Positions 36,009 to 45,703 of a DNA stretch of 64,000 bases are shown piece after piece. Where the stretch lies: NCBI GenBank assembly GCA_016707585.1, contig JADJHL010000009.1:142747-206746 (forward strand). The letters run 5' to 3'. The translations under genes were made by a program, and so were the position numbers. The notes beneath the pieces were generated by a model. That model worked only from the letters and a program-made list of their open reading frames with translations, ran no database searches and was not told the origin of the DNA. This stretch comes from Ignavibacteriales bacterium (GTDB lineage: Bacteria > Bacteroidota > Ignavibacteria > Ignavibacteriales > Ignavibacteriaceae). Position 1 is the stretch's first letter, and each line of letters starts with the position of its first letter.

Positions 36009-36659
36009 TTGATTCAAATACAAAAATTTACATTTAATTTGTTCTCAGAAAACACATTTGTTTTATGGGATGATGAATCCAAAGAATCTGCAATTGTTGA
36101 TCCAGGTTGCAGTGATTCATCAGAAGAAAAATTATTAGAGAATTTTATTACTGAGAACAATCTTAAAGTAAAATATCTTATCAACACTCATTGTCATATA
36201 GATCATATTTTAGGTTGTGAGTTTGTAAAGAAAAAATATAATCCAATCTATTTTGCGCCGGAGTTAGATTTGCCTTTGATCGAAAATGCTAAAATGCAGG
36301 CAAGTTTTGTTGGAATGGATTTTTCAACTTCTATCAAACCTGATGAACTTTTGTCTGAAGAAAAAAAATTAGGTCTTGGAAAATCTGAACTAATTTTTCT
36401 ATTTACTCCTGGACATACACCAGGAGAATTTTGTATTTACATCCCTGAAATAAAATCCTGCATTACTGGTGATGTGCTTTTTAACGAAAGTATTGGCAGA
36501 ACCGATCTTTGGGGTGGGAATTATGATACTCTTATCGAAAGCATAAACAATAAACTTCTTGCACTGCCAGATGAAACATTAATTTACCCAGGTCACGGTG
36601 AATCAAGTACAATTGGTGGCGAGAAAAAATTTAATCCATTTCTAAATCACACTGTTTAA
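36009..36659 (+). CDS. MBL-fold hydrolase, glyoxalase II-like
   Basis: This 216-residue protein has the full metallo-beta-lactamase zinc set: THCHIDH, the later PGHT and TGDVLF, and YPGHGE. That set is typical of glyoxalase II and related thioester hydrolases. The TTG start lies two bases behind the aroC stop; an ATG is not available close by. The substrate is open: S-D-lactoyl-glutathione-like or another thioester. Confidence 0.88.
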   Translation: MIQIQKFTFNLFSENTFVLWDDESKESAIVDPGCSDSSEEKLLENFITENNLKVKYLINTHCHIDHILGCEFVKKKYNPIYFAPELDLPLIENAKMQASFVGMDFSTSIKPDELLSEEKKLGLGKSELIFLFTPGHTPGEFCIYIPEIKSCITGDVLFNESIGRTDLWGGNYDTLIESINNKLLALPDETLIYPGHGESSTIGGEKKFNPFLNHTV

Positions 36660-36678
36660 TATTTCCAATGGGATTTTT

Positions 36679-38223
36679 ATGAGAAATAAACTGGATGAAC
36701 TATCTCAAAAAAAAGAAACTGCAAAACTTGGTGGCGGCGAACAAAAAATTAAAAGCCAGCACGATAAAGGAAAGTTAACAGCGCGAGAAAGAATTGAGCT
36801 ATTGGTTGATGAAGGTAGTTTTGATGAAATAGGAATGTTTGTTAAACATCGTGCAATTGATTTTGGATTAGATAAACAAAATTATCCTGGTGATGGTGTT
36901 GAAACAGGATTTGCAAAAATTGAAGGAAGACCAATTGCATTATTTTCACAAGACTTTACAGTTTTTGGCGGATCGCTTTCAGAAACTCACGCAGAAAAAA
37001 TTGTAAAGATTATGAAACTTGCAATGAAAGCTGGCATTCCTATTATCGGATTGAACGATTCAGGTGGTGCAAGAATACAGGAAGGCGTAAACAGTCTTGG
37101 TGGTTATGCAGATATTTTTTTATTAAATACTCTTGCATCCGGAGTTGTTCCTCAAATTTCTGTAATACTTGGTCCGTGTGCAGGAGGTGCAGTTTACTCG
37201 CCAGCAATAACTGATTTTGTTTTTATGACTCGCAAAACAAGTTATATGTTTGTTACCGGACCAAACGTAGTTAAAACGGTAACTCACGAAGAAGTTTCTT
37301 CGGAAGATTTAGGAGGAGCTGATACTCATGCACAGAAAAGTGGTGTAGCACATTTTGCATTTGATAATGAAATCGAAACTCTATTAAATGTTAAAAAACT
37401 TTTAAGTTTTCTACCACTGAATTTTAAAGATAAACCAGATAATCACGAATTTGATTCTGAATTATTAAGTGAAAATGAAAATCTTTGTACAATAATTCCG
37501 GATAATCCAAACAAACCTTATGATATGAAAGAAATTATTCTAAATCTTGTGGATGAAGAAGATTTTTTTGAAGTACATAAAGATTATGCAGAAAATATTA
37601 TTTGTGGATTTGCAAGACTCGGCGGAATGAGTGTCGGAATCGTCGCGAATCAGCCGCAAGTTCTGGCGGGAGTTTTGGATATAAATGCATCGGTAAAAAG
37701 TGCTCGGTTCGTTCGATTCTGTGATGCTTTTAATATTCCTCTTTTAGTTTTGGTTGATGTGCCTGGATTTTTGCCTGGCACGGAACAGGAATGGAATGGA
37801 ATAATCAGGCACGGTGCCAAATTGTTATTTGCATTTAGTGAAGCAACGGTTCCCAAAGTTACTTTGATAACCAGAAAAGCTTATGGCGGAGCTTATGATG
37901 TGATGAACTCAAAACACATTCGCGGAGATTTTAATTACGCCTGGCCATCTGCGGAAATTGCGGTAATGGGACCGAAAGGAGCTGTTGAGATTATCTTTAA
38001 GAAAGAGATTGAATCTTCTGAAAATCCAGAACGAGAACTTGAATTAAAACTAAATGAGTACATTGAAAAATTTGCAAATCCTTACATCGCTTCTGAACGA
38101 GGATTTTTGGATGATGTTATTGAACCTAAATCTACAAAAAGAGTATTGATAAATGCCTTTGAATTGTTGAAAGATAAAGTAGATTTGAACCCGAGAAAAA
38201 AACACAATAACATGCCTTTATAA
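36679..38223 (+). CDS. Acyl-CoA carboxylase carboxyltransferase (beta) subunit
   Basis: This 514-residue protein has both halves of the crotonase-like carboxyltransferase. GGARIQEGVNSLGGY forms the N-terminal and AYGGAYDVM the C-terminal oxyanion hole. FVTGPNVVKTVTHEEVSSEDLGG is the signature of propionyl-CoA carboxylase beta and methylmalonyl-CoA decarboxylase alpha. It moves a carboxyl group between biotin and propionyl- or related acyl-CoA. The biotin carboxylase and carrier subunits are not in the window, so which enzyme it belongs to is not settled. Confidence 0.93.
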   Translation: MRNKLDELSQKKETAKLGGGEQKIKSQHDKGKLTARERIELLVDEGSFDEIGMFVKHRAIDFGLDKQNYPGDGVETGFAKIEGRPIALFSQDFTVFGGSLSETHAEKIVKIMKLAMKAGIPIIGLNDSGGARIQEGVNSLGGYADIFLLNTLASGVVPQISVILGPCAGGAVYSPAITDFVFMTRKTSYMFVTGPNVVKTVTHEEVSSEDLGGADTHAQKSGVAHFAFDNEIETLLNVKKLLSFLPLNFKDKPDNHEFDSELLSENENLCTIIPDNPNKPYDMKEIILNLVDEEDFFEVHKDYAENIICGFARLGGMSVGIVANQPQVLAGVLDINASVKSARFVRFCDAFNIPLLVLVDVPGFLPGTEQEWNGIIRHGAKLLFAFSEATVPKVTLITRKAYGGAYDVMNSKHIRGDFNYAWPSAEIAVMGPKGAVEIIFKKEIESSENPERELELKLNEYIEKFANPYIASERGFLDDVIEPKSTKRVLINAFELLKDKVDLNPRKKHNNMPL

Positions 38224-38335
38224 AAAATTAAGTCTTTAAAAAACTTAGCGTTAACATATTTGATTTGAAATTTTACTTGATTAAACCAATTTGATGATTT
38301 ATATTGCAATAGTTAAAAATTATTCCGGAGTACTA

Positions 38336-40984
38336 ATGAAGAAATTTATTCTGATTCCAGCATTTGTTTTTGTTTCCTTACTTTTATCCTCTTGTGCAAG
38401 CTCACCAGAGATAACAAATCAAAACCAAACTGAAGTAACAGAAAACAACAACCGAGTTGGAATTGTATCCGAAATGCTGGAAGAAGCCAGACAATACTAT
38501 GTTTTGGCGTTAAGAAAACAAGAGTTAAACAGTACTAAGGAAACAGTTGAAAACTTTGAAGCAGCTTTAAGAATAGTAAATAATTTAAGTTATTATCCTG
38601 GAATTGATGAAAACGCAGCCTACCTTGAATTAGAAAACTCGATAATTGATGACTATAAAGGATTTGTTGACGGGTTAAATGAACTACCTGATGGAATTTC
38701 ATTTGCAGCATATGAAGAATGGATGAAAGACTCTGTTCCTGAAATCGAAGTTGCTAGTACAAAGTTAGAGGAAACCGAAAGAGTTGTTATTCCAGCTGAT
38801 ATACCTTTAGAAGTAAATGCACATGTTCAGCAATGGTTGGATTATTTTACTGGCAAAGGCAGCGGTGCAATGAGAAGATGGCTTGAAAGATCTGGCAGAT
38901 ATTTTCCTATGATGACCAAAGTTTTTGATGAAGTTGGAGCTCCAAAACAATTAGTTTATTTAAGTATGATGGAAAGCGGATTGAATCCTACAGCTAGATC
39001 CTGGGCAAGTGCGGTGGGTCTTTGGCAGTTTATAAAAGGCACAGGAAAAATGTATGGATTAGAAACCAGTTTTTATTATGATGAAAGAAGAGATCCAGTA
39101 AAATCAACTTATGCTGCAGCAAGACATTTAAAAGATTTATACACAAATTTAGGTGATTGGTATCTTGCTTTAGCTGCATACAATTGTGGTGAAGGTAGAG
39201 TAACGCGCGCACTTAGAAAAGCTCAGGACAATTCTTTCTGGTCGGTTAGACCACATTTACCAAAAGAAACAAGAAATTATGTTCCGATTTATATTGCAGT
39301 TAGCATAATTGCAATGGAACCTGAGAAATATGGATTTACAAGCATCAATTATTATCAGCCTTACGAGTATGATGTTTATACAGTTGAAGGCGCAATTGAT
39401 CTTCAATTCCTTTCGACTTGTGCAAATACAGATTTAACTACTTTGCAGGAAATGAATCCTGAACTTACACAGTTATCAACACCATCTAATTTTAGTGGAG
39501 GATATCCATTAAAAATTCCTAAAGGAACAATGGAAATTTTTGCATCAAATCTTAAAAATATTCCTGATGACGCTAAAAGAACATTTCTTGTTCACAATGT
39601 TAAAAAAGGTGAAACTGTTACCAAGATTGCAAAACGTTATGGTATCAGTAAAAATGAATTAGCTGATGCAAATAATATATCCACAAAATCAAAACTGTAT
39701 ACAGGATTACAACTTAAAATTCCAGTTCTTACAAATTTAAATGTGGATGATTTTTCTGATAATACAGATACACAAGTTGCGCAGGAATTAAATAATCAAA
39801 CTTCTGGTGATGATTATGTTTCTCCTTATACTGATTTAAATAATGGCAATACTAATGTTTCAGAAAATAGTAATGATAACATTGCTGAGAATGAGAATAC
39901 TGATGAACTAATTACTGAAGAAATTGCCTCAAATGAAACTGTTGAAAATATAATTGAAGAATCTACTGCTTCAATGATTCCAGAAGGAACCGTAGCTGTA
40001 TCTTATAAAGTTAAAAATGATGATAGCTTATTAGGTATTGCTGATCTTTTTAACACCAGAGTAAGTGATATTAGAAACTGGAACAACATTCCTTATACAA
40101 CTACAATAAAAATCGGTCAATCATTAAGTATATATGTACCGGAAGAGATGAAAGATTATTATTCATCTCTTGATAAAACCACTGAGACTGAAACAAACTC
40201 CAATGTTGTTACAACAAAAACTACCAAGACAACAAAAAAATCCGGAATGGTTTATCATAAAATCAGACGTGGTGAAACATTAGGAATGATTGCTGCAAAG
40301 TTTGGTGTAAGTGTAAATCAGCTTAGAGATTGGAATAATATTTCTGGCAACAAAATAATGTCTGGAAGAAATTTAAAGATATATCCTGATGGAACTTCAA
40401 ACACAGTAGCTGTTAACGAGACCAAAAATACAGTTACAAAAAATAATTTATACAAATACAAAGTTAAAAGAGGCGATAGCCTTGGTGAGATTGCAGAGCA
40501 ATTTGGTGTTTCAACAAATCAAATCAAAAAATGGAATAACATTAGAAGTAACAAAATTGTTGCTGGTAAAACGTTAAAGATTTACAACAGCACAACAAGT
40601 TCTTCTTATGGAGATAATACAACAAAGACTTCATCAAATGTAAATTACTATAAGATTAAAACTGGTGATTCAATTGGTAGTATTGCTGATAAGTATGGAG
40701 TAAAGATTTCAGATATTCAAAGATGGAATAGCATTTCAGGAAACAAAATTATTGCAGGTAAAACAATAAAAATTTATTCTGATGCAAATATTAATGATGT
40801 TCCAAATGAAACTACCAAAACAACAAAAAATGTTAAAACAAAAACTCAAAATTATACTGTTAAAAAAGGTGATTCGTTATATTCAATAGCAACTAGGAAT
40901 AAAACAACTGTTGCTAAACTTAAATCATTGAACGGTATAAATTCAAACGAAATAAAAGCAGGACAAAAAATTAGACTAAACTAA
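38336..40984 (+). CDS. mltD: Membrane-bound lytic murein transglycosylase D with six LysM domains
   Basis: The ATG at 38336 has GGAG seven bases upstream and gives a lipoprotein signal ending in LLSSC20. An SLT domain follows (about 170-310) with catalytic Glu213 in MMESGLNP and the ALAAYNCGEGRV motif. Six LysM domains then run to the end, from FLVHNVKKGETV to QNYTVKKGDSLYS, separated by Thr/Lys/Asn-rich linkers; usual MltD proteins have two to four. It cuts peptidoglycan glycan strands to anhydro-muropeptides at the outer membrane. Length is 882 residues. The last two LysM copies have WNSISGNKI and LNGINSNEI cores, close to the others, so the array grew by duplication. Confidence 0.93.
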   Translation: MKKFILIPAFVFVSLLLSSCASSPEITNQNQTEVTENNNRVGIVSEMLEEARQYYVLALRKQELNSTKETVENFEAALRIVNNLSYYPGIDENAAYLELENSIIDDYKGFVDGLNELPDGISFAAYEEWMKDSVPEIEVASTKLEETERVVIPADIPLEVNAHVQQWLDYFTGKGSGAMRRWLERSGRYFPMMTKVFDEVGAPKQLVYLSMMESGLNPTARSWASAVGLWQFIKGTGKMYGLETSFYYDERRDPVKSTYAAARHLKDLYTNLGDWYLALAAYNCGEGRVTRALRKAQDNSFWSVRPHLPKETRNYVPIYIAVSIIAMEPEKYGFTSINYYQPYEYDVYTVEGAIDLQFLSTCANTDLTTLQEMNPELTQLSTPSNFSGGYPLKIPKGTMEIFASNLKNIPDDAKRTFLVHNVKKGETVTKIAKRYGISKNELADANNISTKSKLYTGLQLKIPVLTNLNVDDFSDNTDTQVAQELNNQTSGDDYVSPYTDLNNGNTNVSENSNDNIAENENTDELITEEIASNETVENIIEESTASMIPEGTVAVSYKVKNDDSLLGIADLFNTRVSDIRNWNNIPYTTTIKIGQSLSIYVPEEMKDYYSSLDKTTETETNSNVVTTKTTKTTKKSGMVYHKIRRGETLGMIAAKFGVSVNQLRDWNNISGNKIMSGRNLKIYPDGTSNTVAVNETKNTVTKNNLYKYKVKRGDSLGEIAEQFGVSTNQIKKWNNIRSNKIVAGKTLKIYNSTTSSSYGDNTTKTSSNVNYYKIKTGDSIGSIADKYGVKISDIQRWNSISGNKIIAGKTIKIYSDANINDVPNETTKTTKNVKTKTQNYTVKKGDSLYSIATRNKTTVAKLKSLNGINSNEIKAGQKIRLN

Positions 40985-41004
40985 TTATTTAAATTTTACT
41001 AACG

Positions 41005-41097
41005 AGCCGTTAGGGGTGTTATCCCGCTTACCTGTGGGATATCTGAGATAATACCCTAAAACCTGATCTGGGTAATGCCAGCGTAGGAAAACGGGCT
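41005..41097 (+). promoter_or_regulatory. TPP riboswitch (THI box)
   Basis: The conserved thi-box is clear: CTGAGATAATACCC in the pyrimidine-sensing helix and ACCTGATCTGG then TAATGCCAGCGTAGG in the pyrophosphate helix. P1 is AGCCGTT near 41005 paired with AACGGGCT near 41090-41097. It is placed directly before a terminator and the thiamine receptor operon, which it should switch off at high TPP. Confidence 0.97.
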
Positions 41098-41115
41098 AAG
41101 AATGATTTTTTTTCG

Positions 41116-41145
41116 ATAGCCGTTTCTCCAAACGGCTATTTTTTT
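41116..41145 (+). terminator. Expression-platform terminator of the TPP riboswitch
   Basis: ATAGCCGTTT and AAACGGCTAT form a perfect 10-bp stem with a CTCC loop, then T6-7. The 3' strand of P1 (AAAACGGGCT) can pair almost as well with the left arm of this hairpin, so aptamer and terminator are mutually exclusive with an antiterminator: a transcriptional OFF switch. Confidence 0.9.
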
Positions 41146-41156
41146 AGGAGTACTAT

Positions 41157-43634
41157 ATGAAAAAAATTATCATTCTTTTTTTGTTTGTCGCCATTCAAAT
41201 ATTTCCACAATTAAAATCTATAAAAGGAATTGTTGTTGACTATGATTCTAAATCACCTTTGGAATACGCGAATGTGCTTATTAAAGGAACAAATATTGGT
41301 ACCTCGACGGACATTGAGGGTATTTTTAAACTTGATGGGAATTTTCAAGATTTAGATTTCTTAGTTATTAGTTTCATAGGATATAAAAGTATAGAAATTC
41401 CAATTATAGATTTTAGTTCAGGGGAATTATTAATAACGCTTAAGAAAATCATACTTCCATCTCAATCAATTCTAATAGAAGCTAGTGTGGGTAAAAAGGG
41501 AATCACTCCAATATCATTTGATAAAATATCAAAAGAAGAAATTCAGAAAGATTACATAGTTCAGGATGTTCCAAATTATTTATCACAACTACCATCAACA
41601 ACATTTTATTCTGAAAATGGAAATGGAATTGGTTATAATTATTTAAGTATTCGTGGATTCGATCAAAGACGAATTTCAGTTTCAATAAATGGAATTCCGC
41701 AAAATGATCCTGAAGATCATAATGTTTACTGGCTGGATTTCCCTGATATACTTGCAAGCACAGAGTTGATTCAAGTTCAACGTGGTTCAGGTTCCGGAGT
41801 TGTTGGCTATCCGGCAATTGGCGGTTCAATTAATATTATTACATCTCCATTTTCCGATAAACCTGGATTTGATATTTCGACATCACTTGGAAGTTTTAAT
41901 ACAAAAAAATACAGCGCATCTTTTTCCAGCGGATTGATTGATAATAAATATTCAGTTTATGCAAAAATATCTCAAATATTAAGTGATGGTTATAGAGATA
42001 AATCGTGGAGCAAATTTAATTCGTATCATTTTTCTGTTGTTCGTTATGATGATCAGTTAACTACACAGCTAAATCTTTTTGGCGGTCCAATTTCAGATGG
42101 TTTAGCTTACACAGGAATTGCAAAATTTGCTGTTATTGATAAAAAGCTTAGAAAAGAAAATTATTCTTATTGGGAGTCTGATCAGAACGGTTACACATAT
42201 ACCTTAGCGAGAAGATCAGAAGAGATTGAAAATTTCTCACAACCGCACTTCGAATTATTGAATGAATATCAAATTGATGATAAAATGAAGCTAAACTCAG
42301 CATTATTTTTTGTGTTAGGTTCAGGATTTTTTGATTACGATGGAAGCTGGGCAATTCCTGATTTTGGTTATGATGATTATTTTAGATTAAAGTTGAATGG
42401 CTATGACTCTACAATGATTCCAACGAATGCATTGATTCGTGCACAAGTTGAAAATAAACAGTTCGGCTGGATTCCAAAGTTTAGTTACGATCACGTTAAC
42501 GGACAATTAATTATTGGCGGTGAGTTTAGATTTCATCGATCCGAACATTGGGGGAATATTAATTATGCTGAAAATCTTCCTGCTGGAGTTACAAAGGATT
42601 ATCAATACTATTTTTACAAAGGAGCAAAAAATATTGTTGGTGGATTTATCCACGAATCTTATAACTTGAATGATAATATAAATCTACTTGGTGAACTTCA
42701 GTTGGCGTATCATCAATACAGATTATACAATGAAAAATATGTAGAAAATGATTTCACAATCAGTGATCTGTTTATAAATCCAAGATTTGGATTAAATTAT
42801 AAGTTTACTGAGAATCAAAATGTTTTTATTTCATTGGCAAGAGTTACAAGAGAGCCACGATTAAAAAATTATTATGATGCTGCTGAATCAAGTGGAGGCG
42901 AAATCCCTCAGTTTGAATTAAATTCTGACTGGGCCTACAATTATAATTCGCCATCAGTTAAACCAGAAACAATGAACGATTTAGAATTGGGATTATCTCA
43001 TCAATCAAATAATCTAACTATTAGTCTAAATTTGTACTACATGCTTTTTGAAAATGAAATAGTTAAGAATGGAAAAGTTGATAGATTTGGTCAGCCGATA
43101 ACCGGTAATGTTGAACGTACAACTCACACCGGAATTGAATTTAGTTTTATTCTTAAACCATCTGATTATTTTGAGCTATTTGGAAATGCGAGTTACAGCA
43201 GAAACACTATTACTGAAGGCAAGCATTACTTAAATCAAACTGAATCGATAGACATTTCGGGCAATAAAATAAGTGGTTTCCCGGAATTTCTTTCAAACCT
43301 CGGTATTCAATTTAATTATTCTGAGATATTGCTGAAGTTAAATGCAAAATATGTTGGTGAATTTTACTCAGATAATTTTGATGATAATTTGAATAATTAC
43401 CTAATCACATTTCCGGATTTTGTGGATTATTCAGACAATAAAAATGATTCTTATTTTGTTTTAGATTTTTATGGTAGTTATGAATTTAATTTATTTGGCG
43501 GTTTAACCAATTCAAGATTATTCTTACAAGTGAATAATGTTTTTGATAACTTATATTCAGCTTATGCAATTGGTAAAGAATTTTTTCCTGCAGCTGAAAG
43601 AAATTTTATTGCTGGAATTCAATTAGGATTATAG
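41157..43634 (+). CDS. TonB-dependent receptor, thiamine-regulated
   Basis: This 825-residue protein has a signal peptide, a carboxypeptidase-regulatory-like domain (about 20-100), a plug with YLSIRGFDQRRISVSINGIPQNDPEDH and a large C-terminal barrel. It directly follows a TPP riboswitch and shares the operon with a thiamine pyrophosphokinase and an inner-membrane symporter. Thiamine, its phosphates or a thiazole/pyrimidine precursor is therefore the likely ligand. A ribosome-binding site (AGGAG) lies 6 bases before the ATG. The TonB-box is not clearly visible. Confidence 0.93.
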   Translation: MKKIIILFLFVAIQIFPQLKSIKGIVVDYDSKSPLEYANVLIKGTNIGTSTDIEGIFKLDGNFQDLDFLVISFIGYKSIEIPIIDFSSGELLITLKKIILPSQSILIEASVGKKGITPISFDKISKEEIQKDYIVQDVPNYLSQLPSTTFYSENGNGIGYNYLSIRGFDQRRISVSINGIPQNDPEDHNVYWLDFPDILASTELIQVQRGSGSGVVGYPAIGGSINIITSPFSDKPGFDISTSLGSFNTKKYSASFSSGLIDNKYSVYAKISQILSDGYRDKSWSKFNSYHFSVVRYDDQLTTQLNLFGGPISDGLAYTGIAKFAVIDKKLRKENYSYWESDQNGYTYTLARRSEEIENFSQPHFELLNEYQIDDKMKLNSALFFVLGSGFFDYDGSWAIPDFGYDDYFRLKLNGYDSTMIPTNALIRAQVENKQFGWIPKFSYDHVNGQLIIGGEFRFHRSEHWGNINYAENLPAGVTKDYQYYFYKGAKNIVGGFIHESYNLNDNINLLGELQLAYHQYRLYNEKYVENDFTISDLFINPRFGLNYKFTENQNVFISLARVTREPRLKNYYDAAESSGGEIPQFELNSDWAYNYNSPSVKPETMNDLELGLSHQSNNLTISLNLYYMLFENEIVKNGKVDRFGQPITGNVERTTHTGIEFSFILKPSDYFELFGNASYSRNTITEGKHYLNQTESIDISGNKISGFPEFLSNLGIQFNYSEILLKLNAKYVGEFYSDNFDDNLNNYLITFPDFVDYSDNKNDSYFVLDFYGSYEFNLFGGLTNSRLFLQVNNVFDNLYSAYAIGKEFFPAAERNFIAGIQLGL

Positions 43635-43636
43635 TT

Positions 43637-44290
43637 ATGAAAAAATGCATAATCATCGCAAACGGAAAATCACCAACCAAAAAAGTTGTAGAGTATTTTT
43701 ATTCTAAGGGATTTAGTACAATTATTTGCGCAGATGGCGGCGCAAACTCAGCTAAAAAACTTGGTATCATTCCAGATTTTATAATCGGTGATTTGGATAG
43801 CATCGATCAACAAGTGTTGAAATATTTTCAATCAGAATCCACAATAATTAAAATTAAACGGCAGAATGATACCGATGTTGAAAAGTGTTTGAAGTTTGCA
43901 ATCAAAAAAGGATTTAAGGAAGTAATTTTGCTAGGTGTAACAGGGGATAGGTTAGATCATACAATTTGTAATCTTGGCATCGTTATTAAATTCTTTAATA
44001 AAATTAAAATTCATATCTCAGCTGAAAATTCTTTTCTTTCTGCATTTAACAAAACGGTTCAAATTAAATCTAAGATCAATGAAACTATTTCCCTTTATGC
44101 TTTTAATAAGCAAACGTTCATTACATCAAAAGGATTGCAATATCCATTACAAAAATCAAATTTAGCTTTTGGTGAAAAGGAAAGTACTTCCAACGTTTCA
44201 ATTTCTGAAATGATTGAACTAAAAATCAAGGGCGGTATAGTATTCATTATCCGTGATTTTAATTTTATGAAAAAGTATGATCTCTTTTAG
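43637..44290 (+). CDS. thiN: Thiamine pyrophosphokinase
   Basis: This 217-residue enzyme transfers pyrophosphate from ATP to thiamine to make TPP. It shows IICADGGANSAKKLGIIPDFIIGDLDSI, NDTDVEKCLKFA and LLGVTGDRLDHT, the family signature. It lies two bases behind the receptor stop and overlaps the following symporter by 14 bases, so all three genes are cotranscribed and translationally coupled. Its presence beside two transport genes shows that the operon salvages thiamine rather than making it. Confidence 0.95.
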   Translation: MKKCIIIANGKSPTKKVVEYFYSKGFSTIICADGGANSAKKLGIIPDFIIGDLDSIDQQVLKYFQSESTIIKIKRQNDTDVEKCLKFAIKKGFKEVILLGVTGDRLDHTICNLGIVIKFFNKIKIHISAENSFLSAFNKTVQIKSKINETISLYAFNKQTFITSKGLQYPLQKSNLAFGEKESTSNVSISEMIELKIKGGIVFIIRDFNFMKKYDLF

Positions 44291-45686
44291 CAGTTTAGAT
44301 ATAATTGTAATCTTACTTTTCTTTTTAGTGTTATTAACTATTGGTTTTATCACATCTAAAAAAACAAAGAATAATTCTGAAGATTATCTTTTATCGAATA
44401 GAAAAATGGGGTTATTTTTATTTGTTCTCGTTACAGTTTCAACGTGGTATGGCGGAATAATTGGGGTAGGGGAGTTTACTTACCGTTATGGATTAGTGAG
44501 CTGGTTTACTCAAGGATTTCCATATTACATATTTGCTTTTCTTTTTGCGATCTTCTTTGCAAAAAAAATTCGTGAAGCTTCATTATTTACGATTCCTGAC
44601 AAGCTTGGTGAAGTTTACGGAAAAAAAGTTGGTTTAGCTTCTTCAATTGTTGTGTTCATTCTTGTTTCACCAGCGCCATATTTGCTGATGACTGCAAATC
44701 TTATTTCCTTAGTCTTTAACACAAATATTATCTTATCACTTTTTATAAGTCTTATTTTATCAGGCTCATACTTAATTAAAGGCGGATTTCGTTCAAATAT
44801 TTATGCTGATGCTTTTCAATTCTTTGTTATGTTTGCAGGATTTATAATCATTTTGGTTGTAAGTGTTTTTTCATTTGGCGGATTTGATTTCCTGCATAAT
44901 AATTTACCAACATCGCATCTATCAATTACAGGAGGAACTTCACCTGCATTTATTGTGGTTTGGTTTTTAATAGCGTTATGGACATTTGCTGATCCTGGAT
45001 TTCATCAAAGAGCTTATGCTGCTAAAAGCGGAGACATCGCCAAAAAAGGAATTCTAATTTCTATATTCTTTTTTGCTCTGTTTGATTTGCTTACAACATC
45101 AACAGGTTTGTATGCAAAAGCAGTTTTGCCGGATTTATCACAACCGATGATGGCTTATCCATTATTTGCGGAAAAAGTTTTAGGTTCCGGATTAAAAGGA
45201 ATATTTTATGCTGCAATGTTTGCAACAATAATATCAACACTAAACAGTTTTTTATTTTTAAGTGCTACAACTATTGGCAGAGATTTTATTTTTAGAATTA
45301 AAATTGATTCAAACGAAGATAAGATAAAATCTTATACAATAATTGGAATAATTATTTCAGGATTAATTTCAATTCTGATCGCATACCTAATTCCTTCTGT
45401 AGTTGAGATTTGGTACACAATAGGTTCGTTGTTTATTCCGGGAATAATTCTTCCCGTCGTAAGTGCTTACTATCCAAAACTTAGGATTTCTCCTCATTTT
45501 ATACTTTCAGAAATTGTTATTGCAGTTTGCTTGAGTACAATGTGGATGGAATATAGAAAAACTCAAAGTGGTTTGATTAGTGAAGTTGAACCAATGATTG
45601 TTGGGTTATTTGTTGCGATCGTTATTCATTTGATTGGAATGTTACTTAAAAAAAAACGTCCCGATAAATTCAGGACGTTTATTTAA
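44277..45686 (+). CDS. Sodium:solute symporter family transporter, probable thiamine or precursor uptake
   Basis: This 469-residue protein has about 13 membrane helices with the SSS-family start (LLTIGFITSKKTKNNSEDYLLSNRKM) and TWYGG... motif of the first sodium-site helices. It shares the riboswitch-controlled operon and overlaps thiN by 14 bases. Thiamine or HMP transport across the inner membrane is inferred from the context; an SSS member in a thiamine regulon (ThiV-like) has been proposed for other bacteria. The end of the gene is inside a bidirectional terminator. Confidence 0.88.
   Translation: MISFSSLDIIVILLFFLVLLTIGFITSKKTKNNSEDYLLSNRKMGLFLFVLVTVSTWYGGIIGVGEFTYRYGLVSWFTQGFPYYIFAFLFAIFFAKKIREASLFTIPDKLGEVYGKKVGLASSIVVFILVSPAPYLLMTANLISLVFNTNIILSLFISLILSGSYLIKGGFRSNIYADAFQFFVMFAGFIIILVVSVFSFGGFDFLHNNLPTSHLSITGGTSPAFIVVWFLIALWTFADPGFHQRAYAAKSGDIAKKGILISIFFFALFDLLTTSTGLYAKAVLPDLSQPMMAYPLFAEKVLGSGLKGIFYAAMFATIISTLNSFLFLSATTIGRDFIFRIKIDSNEDKIKSYTIIGIIISGLISILIAYLIPSVVEIWYTIGSLFIPGIILPVVSAYYPKLRISPHFILSEIVIAVCLSTMWMEYRKTQSGLISEVEPMIVGLFVAIVIHLIGMLLKKKRPDKFRTFI
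45648..45685. terminator. Bidirectional terminator between convergent operons
   Basis: AAACGTCC (45654-45661) pairs with GGACGTTT (45673-45680). An A-run lies to the left (a T-run for the reverse strand) and TTTATTT to the right. It overlaps the last codons of the symporter gene and should end both the thiamine operon and the arginine decarboxylase transcript. Confidence 0.75.
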
Positions 45687-45703
45687 TTCTATTTCAGTTA
45701 TTT

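Noticed and set aside
41503..41829. 108-codon reverse-strand ORF inside the thiamine receptor gene
   Set aside because: Antisense shadow of a confirmed receptor; His/Gln/Leu-rich sequence, no start signal.
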